Assembly: GCA_958295665.1 (NCBI GenBank)
Contig: OY282559.1
Location: 271,820,047 to 271,884,046, forward strand
Length of the DNA: 64,000 nucleotides
Direction of reading: 5' to 3'
DNA from: Tipula vernalis
Taxonomy: Eukaryota > Arthropoda > Insecta > Diptera > Tipulidae
Shown here: positions 37,912-48,800 of the stretch, piece by piece
Layout: the number at the start of each line of letters is the position of its first letter
Numbering within the stretch: position 1 is the stretch's first letter
Made by a program: the position numbers and the translations under genes
The notes under the pieces: model-generated
Seen by the model: only the letters and a program-made list of their open reading frames with translations
Databases searched by the model: none
Told to the model about the DNA's origin: nothing

Positions 37912-38514
37912 TTATTATTATTATTATTGAAGGGCCATGTGGGCAATAAGCCACCTCGCACTGCGACCTAAAAGATCTATTGTGCTGGATCCTGCTTAAT
38001 TACCCGTCCAGTCAATATTCAGGCTCTTAATGAACCCGATAATAGTGCCAGCCGGTACGTGATACATACTATCTGGGCTTATTGCTCCCTCCTCGAACCC
38101 AAGGACTTCGAGAGGGCTGTCCCACTCCCGTATATTCCCACCCCTGCTCCATCTTCCGTTTGATTTTACTCTTACGAGTTGCTAGGAATTACAAATCGCC
38201 TGTAGGTCACCCAGTTTTACTACAGGAAGGCTAAATAAAACTGGAGGGTGCCTGGTATCCAGAGTCCGCATATTTTGAACTGTTTAACCTATCAGCCATT
38301 CATCCATCGGCATATGCTGTTCCACCTTAGATTAGGGTTTTTTGTCAAGGTTTTCTCCTTTAGCGTTGCCTACACAATTGTATCCATCACGCAGCTACCT
38401 AATACATGACCAGAACAGCTCACGTGATGCGCACCCTACTGGAAGGTTACGGAGCTGGTAGATTGATCTACTCAACTTTGGTCCTCCCTCCAATAGACGC
38501 CAAACCACCAAAAA
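37912..38514 (-). mobile_element. 5'-truncated LINE 3' end with (TAA)n tail
   Basis: The plus strand starts with (TTA)n, i.e. a (TAA)n tail on the minus strand. The insertion is flanked by AAAATCTAGGTTA at 37899-37911 and at 38515-38527, an exact 13-bp target duplication. About 600 bp of GC-richer sequence lies between, with no ORF, so it is probably 3' untranslated region. A (TAA)n tail is typical of the I group of non-LTR retrotransposons; that placement is inference. A SINE is less likely because no tRNA-like promoter boxes were seen. Confidence 0.75.
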
Positions 38515-38527
38515 AAAATCTAGGTTA

Positions 38528-39944
38528 ATCCAAATAGAAAATGAATGCTATACATTCAATTCATTTCAATCTAAACCCGAATGATATCAAAAATCTTGAA
38601 TATAACTTGTAAATAATATTTAGCGCCAAAGATACTTCGAATAAAATTCAAAACGTTGAGAAATCACCCGAACACCGATAAGCCTGAGAGCCTATTATAA
38701 GTTTGATGATGATTTTTTTCGAAATTTCGACAAAACGCGATGTCGAAACTTTTAGCAAGTGTTACCTTTTAGTGAATCGCGGAACGTCAATAATTACTGT
38801 GGAAGCAGAACTGAACTTTCATTTGGACAACAATTAATTACGTGTTTGTTAAAGAAACGTTTGTAAGAGAGGGCTGTTCATATGTATATTAAACCAGAAA
38901 TAAAGAAAGACTTATATTTTATTTCGTACGCATTTAGTGGGTATCCCCACCATCGATGTCCGATGGTTTAGATATAAACTGTAAGAAAACAACTGTTAGA
39001 GTAGGCGCGTCACATTCACACATATAACCCATCACCACCAATCTTCTCTATCACACAATTCCACCAACGCAAGACGATGCAACCATCATGCTTAGACTTA
39101 ATCAACAAAGATCAATCGATGGGCAAGGCCACAGCAGCGCGGGTCGATTCACTCATTCTTGACGATTCACTGTATATATCATCGCAGCACAGTGGATTAG
39201 TATGTTGGTACCATGTGGTTGTCCACAAGGTATACGGGTTCTCACACACTCACGCAGGCCTCATGCCAACACTTCACACATATTCATTAGGTACACATAA
39301 ATACAATACAAACTATTCAATGCAATGCAATCCTACCTGATTTATATATTTTCACACCGCTTGACACTACTCCACGACACGTCCTTTCACAACACTAGTT
39401 TTTATAAAACTAACTGTTCTGTTCAAGAAGAATAGTGGAAAAAGGAAAGTAGGGCTGGTCAATTTCTATATTTCATTATATTAAAAGGCATTACTCGATA
39501 ACTCGATATACAATAAAAGACAAGACAAAGAGGTTACCCGAGGTACAATAAAAGACAAGACAGTACCGAGGTTATTCAAGAGACGTCGTTTACAATATAT
39601 TTAGAAAAATTCGAATTTTATTTCACTTAGATTATATTAGGTACACGTTATTGCTTATTATGTAATATCGTTTGACATTTACCGTCAAGCGGTACATTAT
39701 AACGGATGTCTAATATCTGTGATAATTTTAAGACCATGCGTATGTTGTAATTGACATAAGGCCCTTTACAGTAGTTACCCAATTTAATAACCGGTTCTCA
39801 GGAATATTGAATGTTACGTCGATTATTGTACGAACTTTATAGGTAATCTGGTCTCATCCTAAGGAATAATTTTAACTACCTACTTGATTAAGCCTAACAT
39901 CATTATGTAGTACTAACATTATGTTTCTACTTTTATTTTTACAG
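38528..39944. other. Region upstream of the helicase exons, no exon recognised
   Basis: I looked for the missing first exon of the DHX35-like gene (Walker A, GxGKST) here and found none. The 87-residue ORF at 39077-39340 does not resemble the helicase N-terminus. The sequence ends in a splice acceptor (TTTTATTTTTACAG at 39931-39944). Confidence 0.45.
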
Positions 39945-41798
39945 TATCTGCTTGAATCTGGATGGAACGCCAAAGGAATGATCGGTGTAACCGAGCCACG
40001 TCGAGTTGCTGCTATAACCCTCGCCGAACGTGTAGCATTAGAACAAGGCGATATTCTTGGCAATAGAATCGGTGTATCAGTTCGTTTCGTAGATAAAATA
40101 AGTGAGGCGACTTGTGTTAAGGTAAGCTTATTATGATTTTGATAATAAACGTTCCTAGTTCTAATTTTTTAATATAATTTTCTTCTTTAGTTTATGACCG
40201 AAGGTATTCTACTCCGTGAGATGTTAGCCGATCCACTTCTACTAAACTACAGTGTAATTATGATTGACGAGGCACACGAACGTAACACATTGACCGATAC
40301 AATTCTTGGACTCTTGAAAAAAATTATGAAAAAGCGAGACACCCTGAAAGTCATAATTTCATCGGCCACCGTTGATGCCCGCCTATTTCAGAATTACTTC
40401 AATGTACGCAAAAATGATAAAGATTCGGCCGTAATTTTATCCGTTGAGGGACGAATGCATCCGGTTGAAATCTTTTACCGCAAAGAGCCGGCACCAAATT
40501 ATATTACAACAACAGTGGAAACAGTTATGAAAATTCATAAAACTGAGGGGCCTGGAGATGTGCTAGCATTTTTAACTGGTCAAGAAGAAGTGTTGGAAGC
40601 TGTTAATCTATTGAATGAATACAAGGGAAACGATGAAAAGTTACAAATATGTCCGATGTACGGTAGCTTACCCAATTCTGATCAGCTAAAAGTGTTTTTC
40701 ACTACACCAAAGGGTAATCGTAAAGTTATCATTGCTACAAATATAGCAGAAACTTCGATTACGATACCGGGTGTTGTGTACGTAATCGACTGCGGATTTG
40801 TTAAGTTGAAATGGTTTACGGCGGAAAGTAATACGGATAGTTTGGTAGTGATACCGACGAGTAAAGCGGCTGCGGAACAACGGGCCGGTCGTGCTGGGCG
40901 GGTTCGCAATGGAAAGGTGTATCGATTGTATACTGAAGAAGAGTTTGAAAAAATGTCGGAAAATACACCGCCCGAAATGAGACGAACTGATTTATCGCCC
41001 ACGATTTTGTATCTCAAAGCGCTGGGTATAGAAAATGTGCTCCGATTTAATTTTATATCGCCACCCCCGGCCAAAAATATGTTGGCGTCTATAGAATTAC
41101 TGTATGCATTGGATGCTCTCGACGACAGTGGCAATTTGACCAGCCCGGTCGGATATTTTCTAGCCGAATTTCCAATTAATCCGATGCTAGCTAAAATGTT
41201 ATATGTTTCGGGGGAAATGGGTTGCTCACTCGAAATTTTAGATATAATTGCAATGCTACAAGTACAGTCGGTATTTTCAAAGCCGGTCTCGGGTCAAGCC
41301 CAAATACGTGGCCGCATACAGAAACGAAGTTTTGAAGTGGAGGAAGGGGATTTAATCACGTATCTTAATGTTATGACCGCATTTATTGAGAACGATCGTA
41401 GCAAAGAATTTTGCGGACAATATTTTCTAATCTATCGCAATTTAAAGCGTGCATATGAGATTCGTGGCCAACTAACAACACTTGCGACAAAATTGGGTGT
41501 TCCACTTTTATCGTGTAACGGCGATGTGGCTGTAATACGCAAATGTATAACAGCTGGTTTCTTTCCAAATGCAGCGTATCTTCATCATTCTGGTGTTTAT
41601 AAAACGGTCCGTGGCCATACGGAATTAAATATTCATCCACTTTCCACGTTGTATACTTTGAAACAACCTCAATACATCATATTTTGTGAACTTTTGCATA
41701 CCAAGAAGCTGTTTATGAAAGATTTGACGGTGATCCAGCCAGAGTGGTTACTAGAGTTGGCGCCACATTATTATCACAAAACAACCCTTCGAAATTAA
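39945..41798 (+). CDS. DHX35: DEAH-box RNA helicase of the DHX35 type, 5' exon(s) not found
   Basis: Two coding exons, 39945-40121 and 40191-41798, joined across a 69-bp GT-AG intron (phase 0, TCVK then FMTEGIL), give 594 residues. Motif Ia is TEPRRVAA (fragment residues 16-23). Motif II is DEAH (85-88) and motif III SAT (117-119). Motif V NIAETSITIPG and motif VI QRAGRAGR follow. Then come the helicase-associated and OB-fold domains (LELAPHYY near the end). DHX35 is a spliceosome-associated ATP-dependent RNA helicase of the nucleus, about 700 residues in human, so about 100 residues with Walker A are missing upstream of the acceptor at 39944. The phrases LKALGIENVLRFNFISPPPA and VEEGDLITYLNV favour DHX35 over DHX15 and DHX8. 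No frameshift is present. COA4 begins 216 bp downstream on the same strand. Confidence 0.9.
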
Positions 41799-42014
41799 AT
41801 TAAAAAAAAAAATTGTTAACCTAAATTTTCAAATATAGTTTCAATATTCATCAATAGATAACACTAGTGTTTTAGTTTTATAATTTTTCAAATTTTATAA
41901 AAGTTTTGTACACCTTTTGGAGGGGTGTTCACTATCAAATGTCACATTTCAGATTTCACAATCACATGTGATGTAACTTTTGTTTTTATGTCCGGCGATT
42001 TTCTTCAATTTTAA

Positions 42015-42288
42015 ATGAGTTTACCACAAGAAGAAATTATTGATCCAGTTGAACAGTTACTTACACGCACAGGTTGTATAGAATTGCATTACAAAGTGCA
42101 GGTAAATAAATAAATGCATAATTTTTTCATTCATTAATATTGAGCCAATTCTTAATTTGCCTATGTAGGAATGCATTGCTGAGACGCAAGACTGGAGAAA
42201 ATGCCAAGAACCACTTAAGGAATTTAAACAATGTATGCAAATCTATACAGAGAAACAGCGGGATCGTTTACGAACTGCCGACAATTAA
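42015..42288 (+). CDS. COA4: COA4-like twin-CX9C protein, cytochrome c oxidase assembly factor
   Basis: Two exons, 42015-42101 and 42169-42288, joined across a 67-bp GT-AG intron (phase 0), encode 68 residues. Cysteines at 21, 31, 41 and 51 are each ten residues apart, giving the CX9C pairs CIELHYKVQEC and CQEPLKEFKQC of a CHCH fold. DPVEQLLTRTG before the first Cys and QDWRKCQ between the pairs are the signature of COA4. In that family the protein is oxidised in the mitochondrial intermembrane space and helps assemble complex IV. The start is the only ATG in frame before the conserved block. It is too short to show up as one open frame because of its intron. Its stop lies only 11 nt before the PTRH2 start, so the two probably share one mRNA. 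Confidence 0.88.
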
Positions 42289-42299
42289 AACAATACTTC

Positions 42300-42656
42300 A
42301 TGAAATCACTAAAATTGGCCATAGTCGTTCGGGCTGATTTAAAACTTTCGAAAGGTAAAACTGCATCACAGTGTGCTCACGCAGCGGTTTCCTGCTATCA
42401 ACAATTATCAGTGACTAATCCGAAACTTCTTAAATTGTGGCTGCAATCGGGACAACCAAAAGTTATATTGAAAGCAGACGGTTTCGATGAAATCGAGAAA
42501 CTTTATGCACAATCAAAGGAGCTAAATATCGTTTCGCACTTAATTTGTGATGCGGGTCGAACTGAAATACCACCGGGTACAGTGACCGTTCTAGGCTTGG
42601 GTCCAGATTATAATGACCAAATCGATAAAATTGTAAAAAATCTAAAATTATTATAA
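42300..42656 (+). CDS. PTRH2: Peptidyl-tRNA hydrolase 2
   Basis: 118 residues, intronless, forming one complete Pth2 domain. It hydrolyses the ester bond of peptidyl-tRNA released from stalled ribosomes. Family residues present are the Lys pair in LKLSKGKTASQ (18 and 20), the catalytic His in QCAHAAVSCY (27), GQPKVILKA (51-59), and DAGRTEIPPG (84-93), which forms the active-site Asp loop. Unlike human PTRH2/Bit1 there is no N-terminal membrane or mitochondrial segment, so it is likely cytosolic. I chose ATG 42300 because homology starts right there (LKLAIVVRADL). The in-frame ATG at 42231 would add 23 residues read across COA4 codons and is less likely. It lies 11 nt after COA4 and 230 bp before the glycerol kinase-like gene. 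Confidence 0.92.
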   Translation: MKSLKLAIVVRADLKLSKGKTASQCAHAAVSCYQQLSVTNPKLLKLWLQSGQPKVILKADGFDEIEKLYAQSKELNIVSHLICDAGRTEIPPGTVTVLGLGPDYNDQIDKIVKNLKLL

Positions 42657-42886
42657 AAATATATATGTAAACAAGTAGCTTAAAATTTTGTATGTGTTTA
42701 TAAAACTTAACAGTGTGCGTTGCTCATTTCAAACGTCATTATGACATTTCATATTTTCAGACAGTTTAGTAATTAGTTTAACCGGATCCATGAAGACGTG
42801 AGGATCGAACTCATTTTTATTTTTCTCTAAAATTTTAAACAAAATATTAAATATTTTTTTATTAATGACAAAATTAAACACATATA

Positions 42887-45800
42887 ATGAAGAATTTTGG
42901 ACGGTTTGGTCCATTATTAGGCGTAATAAATGTAACAAATACGCATTGTAGATTTTTGGTGAGTTTTATTTTGTGCGGCAAATATTATGATACAATATTT
43001 TCATTGTGTTTATCATCTCCTAGTTTATGCAATAAATTTATTGATTTATATTTGAAAAATTAAAAATGTTTAATTTAGGTTTATGCGGCACAGAATGCCG
43101 AAATTTTAACGTGTCATGAGAAAAAATTAAATGTACAGACGAAAAATAAACCCGGTTGGCTTGAATATGACCCAATGGAATTGAATGAGTTTGTATGGGA
43201 GTGCATCGAGTATGGGACGAAAAATTTGATTTTCTTAGAAATAAATCCGGACGATATAGTGAGCATTGGGGTTACAAATCAGCGAAGTACTACCGTACTT
43301 TGGAACAAGTATACCGGTGCGCCGTTATATAACGCAATTTGTGAGTATAATCGAAAGCGATAATTTTGCTTCTATTTTCACAAAAATTTCATTTAATTTC
43401 TAGCATGGAATGATACAAGGACATGTGAAACGGTAGATAAGCTTTTATCCCGTATTAAAAATAAAAAAAATTATCTGAAATCTGTTTGCGGTTTAACGAT
43501 TAGCCCCCAGTTTAGTGCAATGAAAATAATTTGGATTCTAGAGAATTGTGCCGATCTAAATTTTGATGCTACTGAATATTTATTTGGGACCCTGGATACA
43601 TGGATTATTTGGAATTTGACGGGAGGCATTGAATGTGGCGTGCACGTGACCGATGTGACGAACGCTTCGCATACAATGTTGATGAATTTGGCGGACCCAA
43701 AGTGGGATAAAAATCTTTGCGAATTTTTAGATATCCCCTTAAATATATTACCAACGATTAAAAGTTGTTCAGAGGTATATGGTTTCATTGAAAGTGGTTC
43801 ATTAGTCGGTGTACCAATTGCTGGCTGTATTGGTGACCAACAAGCAGCACTGCTCGGTCAAATGTCTATGAATGCTGGCGAAATTATTTGTACGTACGAT
43901 GAAAATTGTTCGGTAATATTTAATTCGGGCCAAGAGATAATTCAATCGAATAATGGACTGTTGAATACCGTAGCGTTTCAACTTGGTCCAAGGGCACCTA
44001 TATTTTATGCATTGGAGGGAATAATTGGAAGTGCTGGCGCTTCGATTACTTGGCTAAAAGATGAATTACACATGACAACCGATTTAAAAATGCTTGGAAT
44101 CACAAATCAACCAAACGATGTTGTATTTGTGCCATCATTTAGTGGTCTTTGCTCACCTTATTGGAATCACAATTCTCGGGGTATTATTTTAGGGTTAAAT
44201 AGTTCATCGACTGGTAGTGATATTACGTTAGCTGCTTATGAGTCGACATGCTTTCAGATTTACGATATATTAAATGCGCTTAAAAGGGATTGTAAGAATT
44301 GGCCTAAAATTGAACGGTTGCTGATTGGTGGAGAATGTAGCGAAAATTTTAAATTTCTACAATTGTTGGCTAATTTGACTGGTGTTGAAATTGGTAAGTA
44401 TTTAAAGAATAAATACCGAGCGAATCAATCATTAATTGCAAAATATTGTTTTTATTTATTTGTTTAAATGAAGAACGGCCTCAGACATCACATCCATCCT
44501 CTTTGGGAGCTATGATGGCGGCTGGCTTAGCGATGCGTGTCTTGACATTAGATAATAATAGAATTATGTCATGTTACCTTTATACACCACCGTCTGATTT
44601 TTTTGGTCCTGTGATATGTGATAATCGTAAGTATATAAGTTTTATTTTATTTTAGCGCATCCTCATTTAACCACTGAGATTTAAAATAGACTTATCCGTT
44701 CATTTTGGTAATTAAATTTCCTGTTTATGATATTTACCGTTACCTACTTTTGGTTCCCAACTCCATAACAGAATTGTTTACTCATTCATTTGTAAATTCT
44801 ACTGTTTGTCCTGTTTTTGTTTAGAATATTTCGCTTGTAGAGTTTCAAGTGCTCAATTTAGTTAAGATAGAAACATGTCGGAGGTGAAGTTTTCCCGGTC
44901 TTTTCTTTCTTTTTTACTTTACTTGTTTTTTTTTTGAAATTTATTTTGCGCCACTCTTATTTCACAACATTCTTGCCATCCACATTCCATTCATCACCGG
45001 ATGGTCTTATGCCATCGGTAAATCGCCAGGCCATGGCTTCATGTGGTTTTCAGATGTTCTTGTCTTAATTGTCCGTCGGAGCCGCTTACTCTTTCTATTG
45101 GAATTATTTTATTTTCATTCAATTGTATCGTCATCTTCATAAACATTTTGGCTACAAGGTACATATGTTGTTGACAATGCCAAATCCAGTAACATCGAAT
45201 TGGACAAACACAGACCGAAATTCTCTTACCACTAATTTATATAAATTAAGGCAGTCTAAAAGAAGGCGCTTCACTGGCACAAGATGCTTGGACAGCGAGA
45301 CATCGGGGTGGTGAAATCATTGGCGTTTAGCGGATTGGTTGCAGGGCCTGACTTGTGCATCGTGGGAATAAAATTCCCAAAGAAATAGAAAAATCGATTC
45401 GGATGTTTATGGGCCGATGCAAGCGGCAACTCCAGCTGGAAATAGGTAACAACATTTTTACATTCATAGACGGGTTTTCGTGGTAACAACAATCTATCTA
45501 CTGATGAATAAATTTGAAGTTTTTGGAAGATTTTAACAGTACGTCGCAATGTATTTATTCGGAAGAAATGTAAAATGTATTAGATCCGACTAAATTCACC
45601 CGAAATTCACAAAAAAAAAATCAGCAGTGGCTTTCTAGTAAACTACATCATTTTAGTTGAATATTTAAATTGCTTTATACTAAAGTGAGCGGTGATTTTT
45701 TCGGTAAATTTTAAGAATACGGGCTCAGTGCGAGTTTACGACCATTTTCTGAAGAAAAATTTTCAGCAGATTCAATATATTTTAAATGGAAAATAAAAGA

Positions 45801-48800
45801 ATTATGTACGGAAGGGGAAATTTGTTTACAAAATAGACTACGTTGATTGGTTGCCTGTTGAAAATTTTTCTTCAGAAAATGGTCGTAAACTCGCACTCAA
45901 GGCAATAATCCAAAACATATGGCCTAGAATATGCGGCAGTAATTACTCGATAATCGAGTTCGAAAACAAGCGATTAATATGTCGATTGCAAACGGAATAG
46001 AGTAATAATAGATGTCTTCCAATGGGACAAATTTGCTGCTTGTGAATAGGTTGTGAAGAAATGGAAGTATTAATAACGCCTGTAAAAACATCTACACCAT
46101 CGACTTAGCATGAGCAGCTGCGAGTAAATGCAAGTACATACTTGTAAGTTTAACGGCAATGGAATACAGATTTGACACAAAAGTAACGGAAAAATTGCTA
46201 CGGTCAATGCCAAATCGATCGATTTTTTGGACATAAGAATTTTGTATTGATTTTTAGTTATTAACACGAGTGCCGTATCGAACATTTTGAATAACCTTGA
46301 GAAATTTTCAAAATTTGAAAATTCGCAGCATATGTAAGTCCGTAACGGATGCCATGCAAAATTCGAATAATTTCGAAAACCTTAGTAATAATGAACCAAA
46401 ATCTAGTAGCAAAAATTTAGAAACATTTTGAAAAATCACGAGATTAACAATTTAACACACAATTCGAATAATTTCGAAAACCCTTAGGTAACTATTTCGA
46501 AATTTCAAATCATCTGTATAATTCTTTAACATTACTCAAGTCAACACATTCAACTAAAACTCGAATAATTTCGAAAATCTCATCTATTTTCAGACAAATA
46601 AATTTGGCCAAATTATGAAACTAGGATATCAGGACATGAATACAGAATGCGACTGAACTCTTTCGAATTCGGGGAGAATCCCGAGGAAATCGGGATGATG
46701 AGCAACCCTTGTTAAATTTGCAAAAGCTCTAATTGAAAGCTGATCTAATGATAAAATTGATGATCAGGCATTGAGACTGTGCAACTTCTGAAGATGATTT
46801 TGTGTTCAAATGATAACTACAAACAAACAAAATATTGATCTCGATTTTGGAATGATCCACATCGATAGGCACTATAAATCAAACGCAGAAGAAGTACCTA
46901 ATTTTTTTCTCGTGCTCTAAGCTAGTAAGTAGCATATTGTTTAGTACAATAACAATAGATTTAAAAATGGCCCTAAGATGATACAATATTAATATTCATA
47001 TGTTTACTTACTGCATTTTAGTTAGCTCCATTCCCCAATCATGTCTCCCATTCCGTCATTCATTCTTTTCAAGCAAAAACTTATAAATTCTCGACATTTC
47101 TACTCAGAGTTATTTTGTTATTAGTACCGTCCATTTGGAGTAAATAAGCAGCTTATTGAGTAGGGTTGCGCTAATTTTACATTTTAGTTTGTAAGTTAAT
47201 TTAGTGTTGACTTAGGAACGACTCTGCTTGTTTTCGAATTGGCTAAATTTATTTTAAATTTGAGTTTCATCCTAATCTGTCATGATTAATCTTAGTTTTA
47301 ACTTCTTTTCGTTGCATTTTACTGCTAAACGAACAGATGTTCTATCTGCCAATATTCGCTAATACAAGAGCTAAACGTAACCCGGTAAGTCGAATATTTT
47401 TCCTTTTAAAATTTTTAAAATACAAAATTAAAAATGGAGACGGAAACTATTATAAAAGGGTCCATGCGCTTTGAAGAACGCTCGACAAGTGATATTTCAA
47501 CCGAAGGGTTGGTGTGGACGCTGGTCTTTAATTTGCATTTAGTTCAGCGGCCAAACAACGCCAAATAGTTTCCATAAAATCAACGATTCTATTTTTTATC
47601 GAGACCAACAATTTGATGCTATGGTGATTCTTTAGACGTTTATATTAAGTGTTGCTCCTTCAGGGAGATACTAATAAATAAGGAATAATATTATTCTATT
47701 CTAAATTATAAAATTTAGCTTTTTCTACCAAAATTTCGTACGATGCTTCAACTATTTGTTCTATGGATTAAAATTAGGTTCTTCAACGAAACATACATAA
47801 CGCTTTTGGTCTTGAGCCACAATTGCCTTAATTTGCAGCTTTAAAACATTTGACTATCAGACTGTTAGACTGCGAAAATACCTGTTCGATTCAAGGGTAA
47901 AAGTTGGACTGATTTTTGGACTTTAGGAATTCCGATCAACAGCTTGTTAAACGTACATAACAGCTTGTACACTAAAAACAGTGTTGGCAGGATAGGAATT
48001 GAAAGAGTTCGTTCTAAAGTTCGAATTTCAGTTTATTCCGCCCAGTCTCTAAATTGCACCCAAAAAGTCAAGCAAACATCCGTCAAACTGGGCAACGGCA
48101 GCATTCGCCAAACCCCAAAAATATCATGAGAATGGTTAAAAGAGGAGCTGCGATTGCGAAATTTTGGAGTTCCAATAATAAGTTTCGCTTTTCTGACGTT
48201 TGTATCTTCTTCCGCTGGCGGTACATTCCATGAAGAGATTTGGCCCTCTCAACGATCTCCTAATAGTTCGATCCACCGCAAAAGAACGCCAGACCCAGTG
48301 CCCGAATGTGTGTAGGTCTCTTTCAATGAGGACTTCGTTCGGAATAGCCGGAATTTTAACTAAGCAACTACCAGGAAGTGGTCTGAATCGATGTTAGCTC
48401 CGCTTGTAGTTCTGATGTTTTTGAGGCTAGAAAAATGTAGTTTAGACAAGATGGGACATGTCAGGACGATTTCGAGCCGGTCGTAGATTCCCCCACCTCC
48501 TCGGTAGGGGCTTCAACATAAATCCGATTATTGACAGGCATGAATACAGTCTCAAATTGGCGACATTGGTTGTTAATCAAGAAATTGACGCCAAATTCCT
48601 ATTTTTCATGTTATTGCTGTTACAGAGACTTAGTCCGTAGCTACTGTTACTTCGGTTTAGGCTGAGTACGTTCCATCGTTGTTGTAAATCCAGAAATATC
48701 CGAGGCTCTTGTTCAGGATTCGTATCAATATTGTTTTACAGGTTGAGCTGTAAACCCCTATAGGAGGTCACACTTTAGCCTACTCGTTTAATAGAGTAGC

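Noticed and set aside
39077..39340. 87-codon ORF as the first exon of the helicase
   Set aside because: It has no Walker A motif and no similarity to the DHX35 N-terminus; composition looks random.
40682..41134. 150-codon minus-strand ORF
   Set aside because: Antisense shadow of the helicase exon.
42231..42299. Upstream ATG giving PTRH2 a 23-residue N-terminal extension
   Set aside because: The extension is COA4 coding sequence read in another frame, and homology starts at 42300.
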